64,000 nucleotides of DNA. It comes from Cyanidiococcus yangmingshanensis. Its lineage: Eukaryota; Rhodophyta; Bangiophyceae; Cyanidiales; Cyanidiaceae. The notes under the pieces were generated by a model. That model was not told where the DNA came from. It saw only the letters and a program-made list of their open reading frames with translations, and ran no database searches. Shown one piece after another: positions 12,150-22,215 of this stretch. The position numbers and the translations under genes are program-made. The DNA lies in contig VWRR01000002.1 in NCBI GenBank assembly GCA_013995675.1, forward strand, positions 744,001 to 808,000. Reading direction: 5' to 3'. Position 1 is the stretch's first letter, and every line of letters begins with the position of its first letter.

Positions 12150-13354
12150 ACGGCGATGGAATAGGAACGACACGAGCGCGAAGCTTGCGCTGACCGTTTT
12201 CCGACGTACTCGACACATAAGTCCATAGTGCTTCGAAACGGGTTCTCTCCAGGTCGATTCGACGTCTCGCGCTGGCCAGGAACGCCCATGATCCGTTGGC
12301 TTCGCACATGATTCGAATCCATCATGGGTGTATCACCATTGGGTGCTCCTTTCAGTCCGAGTCCCGAACGAGACAATCGCTTATCGTCAACACAATGCGC
12401 GTGCAGTGAAAACGCTAATCCAACCAAGACTGCTTTCTGTACGCAGGGATGGCAACATCGATAGCGTTCCGTTCCGCTTGGAGTGAACGCACCAGAGGAT
12501 TCGTCGAAACACACCCAAGTGCGGTTTCACGAACCGCCCGTACGCATTCCTCGGCGGCGGGTTTGCAGCTGGCGAGTCACAATGAACGCACGATCTCGCT
12601 GGACATGCAGCCAAGGCGCCTTTCGGGACGCGCCTCCGTTTCTCGCGCGCACGTCATTGGACCGCTCACTCGACACGCTCGGTTAGGAGGATGCGCAGCG
12701 GCACATCAGTGACCTGGGATGCGACGGCCCACCAGCGCTATAGGAGTGATCGTGGACGGCGCAATCATTACAGGCGCTGAAATGAACTCTGGTTTCAGTT
12801 CCAACGCACGCCACGCATCTGGTGCTGCCCTCCTTTTGAATAGTTCGTTGCCAAACGGCGTCAACTCGCTGAGCATACACAAATCTGGTATCCACGCTCG
12901 GGTGCGCATACTGCACCCCTATAGCCGATCAAAACACCCCTTCTAAGTTATGTTCCGAAAGTGCTCTTCGCAGTCGAGTGTTCTCTATATTAGCACGCGA
13001 AACCGACTGTGAGTCGCGACGAACGCTTCCAACTCGCTGTCTTTGAACTACGCATCCCAGCGTTCTCCTGCCGGTTCACGCTCATATTAGAACCATTCAA
13101 CAAAAAAAGCGCAATCAGATTTCTGAACACGCACGCACAAAAGCACTGTATCTTATTCACATTGCGTCATCGAAGAAGGACCGACGGATACGCACGAGCC
13201 AAACTCGCCAAGCCGATGCATGCATGGGTGCGTGCGTGCGTGCGTGCGTGTGGTCGCCATGCTGTGCCGTTCCCGCCCTACGCCTCCATTGTGGCGGCAC
13301 GATGATGGTACGTGTTTCGTAGCGCACTGTACAAGGCACACGCTCCAGCGACTC
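12150..13354. other. Intergenic with a GTGC repeat
   Basis: About 1.2 kb between HIRA and HOP2. Apart from the tetranucleotide tract at 13228-13250 I see no gene or RNA. The open frame that continues upstream of the HOP2 ATG reads through the repeat and is taken as non-coding. Confidence 0.5.
13228..13250. repeat. (GTGC)n microsatellite
   Basis: About five and a half tandem GTGC units, roughly 105 bases upstream of the HOP2 ATG, so in its promoter or 5' untranslated region. Confidence 0.8.
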
Positions 13355-14101
13355 ATGCCGGCGAGTTCACCTCCTTCTTCCCGAAAGAAGCGAGCGAGAA
13401 CAAAGTCCGAGAATAATGAAAACGCCGACAGTAGTAATAAACCAGCAGCGCCTGTTTTTCGGGATACCAACCTGCAGATCGTTTACGATTTTCTCGCAGC
13501 ACAGAACCGTCCTTTCTCACTCCAGAACATTGTCGACAGTCTTGCCAGCAGGTCAGAGCTGAAAAAGACTGCGTTGGAGAAAGCGATTTCTGAGTTGGTT
13601 GCGTCTGAGTACGTGACCTGTAAGGAATACGGGAAGACGAAGCTGTACCTGATTCGACAGCAGGGTATTGCTCTGCCGACGGCAGGTGAGACGGCGGCGC
13701 TGGACCAGCGGCTGGAGTCGCTACAAGAGGAACTTGGGCGAGTTACAGCTGCATGTCGAGAACGGGAGACACAAATCAGTCAGCTGTCTGCGCAACCGCA
13801 AACGGAGGAGGCGAAAGAACGGCTCGAGATACTGCAGCGAAGTATTGACGAGGCTAACCAGCGCCTTGGAACGTTGCAGGCACGCGCGGCCGGCTACGAC
13901 GACGAACGCCGTCAGCAGATTCAACGTCGCCACGAGCAGGCACAAAAAGGGTGGCGTTTGCGTCGAAACCTCGCGAAACAGATCGTGATGCAGATGGCCG
14001 AAGGACTGGAGCGCAAACCGCAAGCACTGGCCGAAGAGATCGGCATTGAAGTCGATTTCGACGATTGGCTGGGTCCCAGCCGTCGCGCAGCTACGCACTA
14101 G
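13355..14101 (+). CDS. HOP2: HOP2 (TBPIP/PSMC3IP) meiotic recombination protein
   Basis: A 248-residue protein. The start is placed at the ATG at 13355 (MPASSPPSSRKKR) because the frame upstream runs through a simple repeat. Residues ~35-110 form the winged-helix DNA-binding domain (IVYDFLAAQNRPFSLQNIVD, then KTALEKAISELVASEYVTCK and YGKTKLYLIRQ). A leucine-zipper coiled coil follows (~120-195), and the tail has the HOP2 C-terminal signature around LAEEIGIEVDFDDW. Family length is 210-230, so it looks complete. HOP2 works with MND1 in the nucleus to help DMC1 and RAD51 form joint molecules between homologues. MND1 and DMC1 are not in this window. Confidence 0.85.
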   Translation: MPASSPPSSRKKRARTKSENNENADSSNKPAAPVFRDTNLQIVYDFLAAQNRPFSLQNIVDSLASRSELKKTALEKAISELVASEYVTCKEYGKTKLYLIRQQGIALPTAGETAALDQRLESLQEELGRVTAACRERETQISQLSAQPQTEEAKERLEILQRSIDEANQRLGTLQARAAGYDDERRQQIQRRHEQAQKGWRLRRNLAKQIVMQMAEGLERKPQALAEEIGIEVDFDDWLGPSRRAATH

Positions 14102-15589
14102 GGAGCAAACAGCTCCCGCATCGAAGTGTAGCCCGACGAGCCTGTCCAGCATTGGGGACGCTTTTTCTCAATATGGCATGAACGAGTGAGGATCATCAAA
14201 GAATATAAAAACTGGACTCGTCTGGATTTGCGCGATCACCAGGGGTTGCACTTCGCGTGCGGCAGCGCTCGATCGGTGCGTCCAGTATGCTCGAGGGGCC
14301 CATTCGACGAAACGGGACGTTTTCGAATACCCTCGGCCACTGATGACCGCTAGTGGGTACGCAAGGTCGCCCATCGACGGTACCGGTGGTCGGCCTCGTA
14401 CTTACCCTACAGCGAGAGGCAGTTCGGAATCAAACTCAATTTCCGACGATACTTTGCGTTTAGGTATGCAGAAAATGCTCCATCCGATGCCAGGAATCAG
14501 AATCTGGATCCATCCATATCTTGGTGGGTGCCTCTTTTGCCTTGGGGATAGCAGAAGCTCAGAAACTAATGTCCAGAGCGACGTTGTGCCAACAATGAAC
14601 AAGATCCCTGCACGCCCTATCTCCGTGCGGCTGCCACAATGCTTACACCGACTGCACTGTTCATCAAGAGATTCTGGCACAGTCCACATATGCACTCACA
14701 TCGCTGCCGAAAAGCATTGCATGCAATGTTCCTATGCATGGTGCCGATGAATGGCGTAGCTGTACCCACTCAGACGGCGCCGAGGATGAGACGCATGGTA
14801 ATCGTCGTGTCGTGATCCGACGCACCATGCCGCGTAGCGGCCCATCGACTGGCGCGCGCGTGGCGCAGCCGAGACGCACCCACCATCATGTCCTTTTTAT
14901 GCACGTTCTGGTGTTTTCGGGAATCCGCGAATCGATCGCGACGGGACACGTGTCCATGGATCGCAACCATTGGCGCGGCGGTGAAGCGACAACAACCGCG
15001 CTCGTCATGGATGGAGGATATCGTTTCGCCGGCGAGTGCTGCACACGCACCTCGAAACGTCATCTGAATCCGGTGGGTCTACACGCCTCTCTTGACTGCG
15101 TGCGAAGGTAACCTTTCACGATAAACGTTGCTGGCGCAACGCGCATACTGTCTTTGCGGCGCCACCGAGGACTGTTTTGAACAAAGGGTTGTTTTAAAGC
15201 GTCTGTTCTCAGTGTCCAGCTTGGATCGGTGACGCATCGCGCCCCGCGCCAGTGGCACGAAGACAGCGTGTGGCGAGTCTCTCTCGCCATCGAACGAGCC
15301 ACCGAATCCACCGACAAGGGCAGTTGTGGCGCTCGTAGAAACTCGAGAGGTGCGGCGGCGACACAAACGCTACTCGTCTCTCTTCCTAAGCTGCTTTCTT
15401 ACCTAGTTGGTACAGGGAAGGTGAACGTGGCTCTTTGGGCGAGGAGATTGATAATCTCTGTCTTTTGGTGAACAGAGGCGAGATACCAGCTGGAGTGATC
15501 AAAGTATTACTGGGCACGGAAACCGAAAAAGCCGCCCAATTTCTGCCTTTTCTGCTTCATTGACCAGTCAGTCGATTTATTTCGTTTCT
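14102..15589. other. Intergenic, nothing recognised
   Basis: About 1.5 kb between HOP2 and the AGC kinase, both on the plus strand. Several 70-135 codon frames exist on both strands, but none resembles a known protein. Confidence 0.5.
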
Positions 15590-17581
15590 ATGCTCGCTCC
15601 TGCTGGACCGAGCACTTCGCCTCATCTGCTGCGCATGTCAAGAGAGCGTGCCGGAGAGCATATAACGGAATCGGATTCGGAAGGAAGCGCGTCGAGCTGT
15701 CCAACGACGCCTTTCCATTCACTTACCTTGGTCGCCTCTCCCGACCGCGAAGCTCGTGAGCGTGTTGAACGCGACAAAGGACCATCACCAGCAGCATATA
15801 GAGACTCCGTTGAGGATGCCAGACGCGACGGAAAGGTAAGTGACCCTGTCGATGATCAGGCGGGCGGCGAGAAGGAACGACGTGTGCTCTACGCCAAACG
15901 ACTGATTGAGCAGTATTATCGAAATTTTGCACATGCCTTTATCGAGGCTGAGGCTCGACGCCGAGTGCTCGAAGAACGTCTGCAGCGCCTGCGCATCACT
16001 GATGCAGATAAACAGATGCTTCGACGGGAACATTTTCGGCGAGAGAAGGAGTTTGTTCGCGAAATGCGCAGTCGAATAACGCTCGACGACTTTGAACGAA
16101 TTGCCATCATTGGCCGCGGGGCATTTGGAGAGGTCTCTCTTGTCCGCAGTTGCGAATCCGGAGAGCTTTACGCGATGAAACGTTTGCGCAAAAGTGAAAT
16201 GGTGCGCAAAGACCAAGTGGCGCACGTTCGTGCGGAGCGTGACCTTCTCGTGCTGGCGGAGTCAGCGTCCTATGTCTGCAAGCTCTATTGCACGTTCCAG
16301 GATGTGGAGCATCTTTATCTTGTGATGGAATACCTACCCGGAGGCGATCTAATGCAGTTGCTGATTCAGCGCGATACACTCGATGAGGACAGTGTTCGAT
16401 TCTACGCGGCCGAGATTGTCACCGCAATCGACCAGGTTCACCGACTTGGCTTTACACACCGTGATATCAAGCCAGACAATATTCTAATCGCCAGAGACGG
16501 ACACATCAGGCTCTCTGACTTTGGTTTGGCGGCGGCGTATGAGCTTCAAATCTACGGCATGGCGCCGCTATTGGAGCCTGGAGCAGATCTGACTTATGCA
16601 GGCCGCGACCGCATTGCCGACATGACTGCGACAGAGCGCAAGGGTGCCTGGCGGCGAGGCCTTCGTCGTCGCATGTTCTCGACGGTGGGTACACCCGATT
16701 ACATCGCCCCTGAGGTCCTCATGAAGAAGGGATACGGAAAAGAGTGCGATTGGTGGAGTCTCGGAATCATTATCTATGAGATGCTATACGGTTACCCGGC
16801 ATTTTACTCGGAGACTTCGGTCGAAACTTGCCGAAAGATTCTCAATTGGCAAACAACACTGCATTTCCCGACCGAACCCAAGGTATCGTCGACCGCCAAG
16901 GATCTCATACGCTCGCTCTTGGTTGATCCCGAGCATCGACTCGGCGCTCGTGACGGTCTCGACGAACTCAAGAAGCATCCTTTCTTTCGGGGCATCGACT
17001 GGAATCGCCTGAGAGAAATGCGTCCGCCATTCGTGCCCGAGCTTGATCATGCTGCCGATACGCGATATTTTGACCGTTTTGAAGATGAACCCGACACTTG
17101 TATCGATACGCCAACCGCTGCGATACCTGAAGCGCATCGTCGAGACGCTTGCGCAGCGCCTAACGATACTAGCTCCACCACCACTGCATCAGCAGCGAAC
17201 AGCCGTGGTGTACCGACTCGCCCGCCACCTGCCCTAGCGGATTCAGCATCGAAACGAGGACCGGAACAATCTCGCATCGGCGCGATGACAAAGGTCCTCC
17301 CGAAGACGACCCCGCAAGCAGCTACTGCGCGGTCATCCAAGTCTGCTCAGGCACCGTCTGCATCGACAACGTGCAGCCAAAAGTCCGATGCCCGCGGTCA
17401 TCTCATTCTTGGGAGCGGACGTGTACGCGTGCAGCCGTTTCCTCGCTACTCGTATAGGGACCTACACGCGCTCAAAGAGGGTGATGCATCGTTTTTGGGC
17501 TTTACGTATCGCCGCTTTGGCGCGCGGAGTCAGCAACGGTACTCTGTTCGAGATGTGTTTGATCCAAAGTCCGCACCGTGA
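15590..17581 (+). CDS. NDR/LATS-type AGC serine/threonine kinase
   Basis: A 663-residue kinase from the ATG at 15590. A Ser/Pro/acid-rich leader is followed by the basic N-terminal regulatory helix that binds MOB proteins in this family ([20 protein letters not shown]). The kinase domain follows: glycine loop [12 protein letters not shown]-binding AMKRL, catalytic HRDIKPDN, metal-binding DFGLA, and [13 protein letters not shown]. Between DFG and the APE motif there is a long basic insert ([13 protein letters not shown]), the auto-inhibitory hallmark of NDR kinases, and the C-terminal hydrophobic motif [10 protein letters not shown] ends the protein. NDR kinases act in Hippo-like and mitotic-exit networks governing cytokinesis and cell shape, activated by MOB and a Ste20-type kinase. 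The ~90 residues between the kinase extension and the hydrophobic motif are low-complexity. Confidence 0.92.
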   Translation: MLAPAGPSTSPHLLRMSRERAGEHITESDSEGSASSCPTTPFHSLTLVASPDREARERVERDKGPSPAAYRDSVEDARRDGKVSDPVDDQAGGEKERRVLYAKRLIEQYYRNFAHAFIEAEARRRVLEERLQRLRITDADKQMLRREHFRREKEFVREMRSRITLDDFERIAIIGRGAFGEVSLVRSCESGELYAMKRLRKSEMVRKDQVAHVRAERDLLVLAESASYVCKLYCTFQDVEHLYLVMEYLPGGDLMQLLIQRDTLDEDSVRFYAAEIVTAIDQVHRLGFTHRDIKPDNILIARDGHIRLSDFGLAAAYELQIYGMAPLLEPGADLTYAGRDRIADMTATERKGAWRRGLRRRMFSTVGTPDYIAPEVLMKKGYGKECDWWSLGIIIYEMLYGYPAFYSETSVETCRKILNWQTTLHFPTEPKVSSTAKDLIRSLLVDPEHRLGARDGLDELKKHPFFRGIDWNRLREMRPPFVPELDHAADTRYFDRFEDEPDTCIDTPTAAIPEAHRRDACAAPNDTSSTTTASAANSRGVPTRPPPALADSASKRGPEQSRIGAMTKVLPKTTPQAATARSSKSAQAPSASTTCSQKSDARGHLILGSGRVRVQPFPRYSYRDLHALKEGDASFLGFTYRRFGARSQQRYSVRDVFDPKSAP

Positions 17582-18157
17582 TCTCGTTTGATCCTGCCTG
17601 GGTCGTGACCTCTGGCTCTCGAACGACAGGGAACGGCAGTCTGCAGTTGCGAAACTCACCCAGTCGACCTAGTTTGGTAAAAGATTGGTATGACCTTTGA
17701 GTACGTCCAGTGGTACAAGCAGCATCTACACGATCATCAACTTTGTTCATAACGCTGCTTTTCGAAGAAGCGAGCGCACCCGGCGATACGTCCAGCAACG
17801 GACTGGCGAGTTGTTTCGGGACTCGTTCGACGCCGGACCGTGGACAATAACTCCGTTTTTGCGCTTGAAAGTTAGAGCGTCTCCTTCATTGAAGTAACTT
17901 CGAAACCAAGTTTCCAACTCTTTGCCAACGATTCTAACTTTCTTCAGGTGAGTAAAGTTCCCTTCGTCAAGCGACAGTGGACGTCCGCTGCGGGTACCGC
18001 TCGGGCGACGGTTCTTGGCGTGCTCGAACGAACAGACCACTTGAGAGCAACTCGTTTCTTGGCGTCGTGTGATAGCGCTTTTCAACGCCCTGCACGGCTC
18101 GGTAGTCAGTTCGGCACGACGACAGAGTTTGGAAACGGTCGAAGGTATGTTTTTCTG
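17582..18157. other. Intergenic, possible splice-acceptor-like sequence
   Basis: Between kinase and phosphatase-like gene. The sequence TTCTAACTTTCTTCAG at 17932-17947 has a branch-point-like CTAAC, pyrimidines and a CAG, like an intron 3' end. It is in the open stretch before the phosphatase ATG, so an upstream exon is possible, but I find no convincing coding exon. Confidence 0.35.
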
Positions 18158-18922
18158 ATGCCCCCGAGTAGCTCCCAAAGCACAACCAGCGTCAGCGCAG
18201 GTGCCCAAAGCACGGGAACGTTGGCAACGCTCTCACCTCCAGACTCGTTCGGGATCGTTGAGCGGGGTGTGTATCGGTCGAACTTGCCGCATCCGCTTAG
18301 CTTTCCGTTTTTGAAGCAACTGAACCTGAAGACGGTGCTCTTGCTCTCGCAGGAGTCGCCGACCCGCGTTGTCACTCAGTTCTTCGAAGACAACCATGTC
18401 GAGTTGCTCCACCTCGGGATGCGTATCTTCAAACCAAGCGAGGCATCCTGGAAGCCTTGTCCTGAGGAACTCGTCAAGGAGGCGCTAGAAATCGTCTTGT
18501 ATCGCCCAGCGCATCCATTATTGATCTGTGGCGCGAGTGGTGTTCACGCAGTAGGTGTGGTTGTCGGATGTCTGCGAAAGCTGCTGGGTTGGAGCCTGAG
18601 CTCTATCGTGAACGAGTATCGCAGTTATGCTGGCGCCAAGATGCGTTATGTCGATGAGCAATTCATCGAGCTCTTCGACACAGATCTGGTACATGTGTCT
18701 GCCGACCCCGACAAGGTCTGGTTACCGTCGTGGTATCAGGTTTATGACCAGTATGCTGAGGAGGACCGACAGCTCTTCAGCTCGGCGAAAGCACGCGGTG
18801 ATATTAGTAGGGACGGCATCCTAACAAAGGCGACTCTGGGCTACTGGAAGTATTATTTCGCAGTAGCGGCAGCGCCGTTATGCACGTGCGAGCAGGTCGT
18901 CGAGCGCCGCAATGAGTCTTAA
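18158..18922 (+). CDS. Siw14/OCA-type dual-specificity phosphatase homologue, probably inactive
   Basis: A 254-residue protein from the ATG at 18158. The fold matches plant and fungal PFA-DSP/Siw14 phosphatases: FGIVERGVYRSNLPHPLSFP, LKQLNLKTVLLLSQE, then VVVGCLRKLLGWSLSSIVNE and the DEQFIELFD tail helix. Active members carry HCKRGKHRTG, where Cys and Arg are catalytic and act on inositol pyrophosphates or phosphoproteins. Here the same place (18520-18555) reads ICGASGVHAVG: the catalytic Cys position is Gly and the Arg position is Ala, so the P-loop cannot work. It is therefore probably a pseudophosphatase that binds partners, as proposed for some yeast Oca proteins. The open frame continues upstream to 17948 without an ATG. 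The last 11 bases overlap the ATG of a weak downstream frame. Confidence 0.75.
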   Translation: MPPSSSQSTTSVSAGAQSTGTLATLSPPDSFGIVERGVYRSNLPHPLSFPFLKQLNLKTVLLLSQESPTRVVTQFFEDNHVELLHLGMRIFKPSEASWKPCPEELVKEALEIVLYRPAHPLLICGASGVHAVGVVVGCLRKLLGWSLSSIVNEYRSYAGAKMRYVDEQFIELFDTDLVHVSADPDKVWLPSWYQVYDQYAEEDRQLFSSAKARGDISRDGILTKATLGYWKYYFAVAAAPLCTCEQVVERRNES

Positions 18923-19395
18923 AGGATCAGACGAGTTGTCTTTTATGGCGAAATCCCCCAGGTTGAGGTGTTTATCGGTATATAGAGCTGCTTATTCCGA
19001 AGCGCTGTGCGCTCGAAAAGATCGGGGCGTACGCTTAACGCCCCAGTTTGCATCCGGTTGGTCCGCATCGCAACGAGACTGTCGCACTGAATCCAGCGCT
19101 ACTCGAGAGGTATCGCCGGGCATCTGAAGTTGCGCTCGTTGGCACGTTTCTTTTCTGCGAGCCGATCATCCAGCCAGACTTCCGCTTGGTGCGCGAACAG
19201 GGCATTGCACTCCGTGGCTTGCCTGCAGGGTGTTCCTTCATTGTCTGGACCGGACACGGATCTATGATCACTGGTCCATCGATTGAATCGGGTCCACCAA
19301 TTGTGCTTCGCTGCGGCTGTACCCGCGGCCAGCTCGACAGGTTCATCAAGCAAGAGCATCTGCCTCGTCCAGTTTCATGGTTTTGCGCACCATGA
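18912..19395 (+). CDS. Weak small hypothetical protein, in two frames
   Basis: From the ATG at 18912 a frame reads to a stop at 19127, while a second frame offset +1 is open from 19039 to 19395 and has a protein-like pattern (VALVGTFLFCEPIIQPDF, then GLPAGCSFIVWTGHGS). The second frame has no ATG of its own until near residue 70. Joining them would give ~160 residues. I do not recognise the product. The 3' end lies 110 bases from the convergent NAD kinase end. It could equally be a chance frame. Confidence 0.28.
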
Positions 19396-19504
19396 TGAAT
19401 TGTCTTGGCTCTATCAAGTTGTCTTTGCGGCAGGATAGTTTCGGGGTTGGAGATGTGCTCTCCTCGACCAAATGCAGGAGGTTTGACGCTCGCCCCTGTT
19501 ACGC

Positions 19505-21034
19505 TTAGCGGTCGTTGCCGTAGGGTGAGTAGGCGTCCCACACGGCGGTCCGCGAGGAACTGCACTCTGGTGGACTTCGAAACGCATTCGCAATGCGACT
19601 GAGTGCCGACACCTCTCGTTCGGGCTCGGCGAAATCCGGTGACCCGCAATCATCCTTTGGGGATCCTACAGGCGTCGCTGAAGGGAGATCGATGAAATCA
19701 GTCGTTCCTGGCGATGCGTTGGTCTCCATCGCTGGCGGTGACGAAGGCGGTCCTGAATTCGACTCGTTACTCTCCGGATCTATATCGCTGGTTAGGTTGC
19801 GTTGTAGTGGGCGTTCGTTCCAACGAAGACAACGCGAAACAGAACGAAACCAATCCCGCGTCTGGTCATTGTAATTCAGGGTGACCAGCGGCCAAGGCGA
19901 GATTTGGACGCGTAAATGGTCTCCACGTCGCAGTTCCGTGCGTGCTCGCCCATCAAAACTAACCCAAGCCGAGCCGCGAGCATACCGAGGGACACTGATT
20001 TTCAGCGTCACATAATCAGGAAAAATGACGGGGCGAAACGAAAGCGAGTGGGGACAAATGGGGGTCAGTAAGATCGCTGGCACCGATGGGTGCACCATAG
20101 ATCCATTGCTGGATAAGGAATATGCAGTTGAGCCTGTTGGTGTTGCCAGGATCACTCCGTCTGCCTGGATACGCGTGACCGGGAAGTCATCGCAGTAGCA
20201 CTCGAGATTGCTGAGAAAGGGCGCCGGACCACGATCCACCACGACTTCATTAAGGACAGTTTTTTGCATCAATGGTCTCTGGGTAGCTCTGTCTGTAAAG
20301 ACGGCACAGTCGAGTCGCATGCGCAATGTCACGGTGGTATCCGTACCGTGCAAGACCCGTTCGATGCTGCTCTGGTACTGCTTGAATGGAAACGGCGTCA
20401 GAAACCCCAGTGATCCGAGATGAAACGGCATCAGCGGTGGTGCTGCCTCGGGAAACAGCGACGCACACACGTGGAGAATAAGCCCATCTCCGCCTAGACA
20501 GAGCACCAGATCGATAAGGTGAGCGTGTCGTTCACGGACAAACGCTTGTGTATCTGGTAGAGGAGGCTCGACCTCCGTGTACAGTGCCAGCTCGGAGTAT
20601 TCCTCCCGGAGCCACCGACAGATCCGGAGCGCTGCCTCGCGTGCAGACGCCGAGTATACAGAGAAGACGGTCAGAATATGGCGCACAGGTCGAGACCAGC
20701 GGAGACAAATGTTGCGGAAGCTGGCTGGTAGAAGCGGTCGCTGGAGCTCGCACCATTCACGCACCTCCGTCGATGCCTTTACAGAGGCTTGTTCCAGTGC
20801 CTCTGACGCTGTGTGTACATGCGGTAAACGTAACCCATCTAGAGTGATCGGTTTCGGCGGTGAGTCAGCAGGCACTGTCTGCAGCGTCCCAGCAGCGGAG
20901 AGACGTGGCGACGTCTGACGTTCGCTGGCTGCTTCGAGGCCAAGCCCACTCAACGCTCGGCGTAGTTGGGAGCTCTGTTCCTCGTGTCGTACGCCAAGGC
21001 GCCCACTGCCGAGAATAGGTCGATCAACTGGCAT
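19505..21034 (-). CDS. NADK: NAD kinase
   Basis: A 509-residue protein from the ATG at 21034. It phosphorylates NAD to NADP using ATP, in cytosol or an organelle. The family fold is clear: LVLCLGGDGLILHVCASLF contains the GGDG motif that binds ATP, followed by PPLMPFHLGSLGFLTPF and the NAD-binding ATPTGSTAYSLSSNGSMVHP. Strands SFRPVIFPDYVTLKISV and WVSFDGRARTELRRGDHLRV complete the domain. The N-terminal ~110 residues and the acidic, Ser/Pro-rich last ~90 are extensions to the usual ~300-residue core. No clear transit peptide, so a cytosolic enzyme is most likely. Confidence 0.92.
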   Translation of the reverse strand: MPVDRPILGSGRLGVRHEEQSSQLRRALSGLGLEAASERQTSPRLSAAGTLQTVPADSPPKPITLDGLRLPHVHTASEALEQASVKASTEVREWCELQRPLLPASFRNICLRWSRPVRHILTVFSVYSASAREAALRICRWLREEYSELALYTEVEPPLPDTQAFVRERHAHLIDLVLCLGGDGLILHVCASLFPEAAPPLMPFHLGSLGFLTPFPFKQYQSSIERVLHGTDTTVTLRMRLDCAVFTDRATQRPLMQKTVLNEVVVDRGPAPFLSNLECYCDDFPVTRIQADGVILATPTGSTAYSLSSNGSMVHPSVPAILLTPICPHSLSFRPVIFPDYVTLKISVPRYARGSAWVSFDGRARTELRRGDHLRVQISPWPLVTLNYNDQTRDWFRSVSRCLRWNERPLQRNLTSDIDPESNESNSGPPSSPPAMETNASPGTTDFIDLPSATPVGSPKDDCGSPDFAEPEREVSALSRIANAFRSPPECSSSRTAVWDAYSPYGNDR

Positions 21035-22215
21035 GAGAACCTCCCCTAAGGTATCGCCAAGATGAAAAGTGCTTTGAATGTGCTATATGCGCACGTTCGG
21101 TGCATGGGGCCGACCCCGATGCGGCCCGCGTTCAACGATCTGCGGTGAACTGAGTATGTGACTAGCAGCGGCACGCCCAGAGGCAGTCTCGTTCACCTCT
21201 CTGTTCCCCGACGAACAGCTGCTGAGCGCAGTATTCATTTTTTCGATACGTATGTCTGGTGCGACCCGGTGAGTGTCCGCATGAACGCGAATCATCGGAG
21301 CGCGTAGCGACATACCCCATTTTCCCGATATCCCTCGGGGGATACCGCAGCAAGCAGACACGCTCGATCCTGTCTTAACGCATGACGCTGCCATCAAGCC
21401 TGCGTAAACGATCAAATTGGAAGCCCATCCCAGTAGCAGACTGAGACTCTTGACGTCGATCATTGCACACCGAGTCGTTGTCCCACAAGTTCGGATGCGC
21501 ACCCATCGGTAACACAGAACATTGATGCTCACCGAGACGAGCATGAAGCGTCGCTCGAGAAGTGTTCAGGAGACGCACCCAATGACGTAGCTCATATTCG
21601 CGACACGTCTGGGCCGGAATCCGAACACTCATGATCGTTGACTCCACAGCCCCGTGATCTGTGTATCCAAGAATGTGGTGTAGCTCCGTCCGGTGCGCGA
21701 TCATCGGATGCTCGTGACGGCGCCCTCACCCGCCAAGTTATTCGATCCATTCGTTAAGGCGCGCGAGCGGATGGTCATCGATGGATTCATTCAATAATTC
21801 GTTCGTTCATCCATCCATTCAGGCAATGATTCATTCATTCGTTCATATGGGTCAGTGCGTCCCCGACCACGCGATCGATCGGACCAGCAGGCGGCAAAAG
21901 CCCGTCGCGGCCATCATCTGCGCGCCAGCGGACGTGACACCGCCGATGGAACGCCAACGCCCTCGTTCGCCCTCGGCGAGGAATGCCGATCGCGCCGCGT
22001 GCGTGGCTGGCGATGGAAGACGACACGTGTCCCCCTTTTTCGTGAATCGATGGCGCCGCCGCGGGGGCAGTCGCGCAGATGGCCCTGCGACCGTGATCGG
22101 CGGCACGACGAGCATCGAGAGCGCAGCTGGTGAAATCGGCGGTTTCAAACGCATTTCTTCATCAGTGCGTACCTGCGTTCGACCCGAGTCTGAGCGTTAC
22201 CCCGCACTTTTAGGA
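21035..22215. other. Intergenic with an ATTC-type tetranucleotide repeat
   Basis: Divergent region between NAD kinase and the desaturase. The tract at 21781-21846 is a degenerate ATTC/GTTC repeat. An open frame runs from 21781 into the desaturase but its first ~145 codons are repeat-derived and unconserved, so they are taken as 5' untranslated. Confidence 0.5.
21781..21846. repeat. Degenerate ATTC tetranucleotide repeat
   Basis: Tandem ATTC, GTTC and ATCC units, imperfect, upstream of the desaturase start. Confidence 0.75.

Noticed and set aside
12008-12514. A 168-codon minus-strand frame over the HIRA 3' end
   Set aside because: It overlaps the conserved gene and is a shadow of its codon pattern.
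14734-15111. A 125-codon frame between HOP2 and the kinase
   Set aside because: Arg/His/Thr-rich composition typical of chance frames here; no homology.
21781-22215. N-terminal extension of the desaturase from the ATG at 21781
   Set aside because: It translates a tetranucleotide repeat and unconserved sequence; the ATG at 22216 gives a normal N-terminus.
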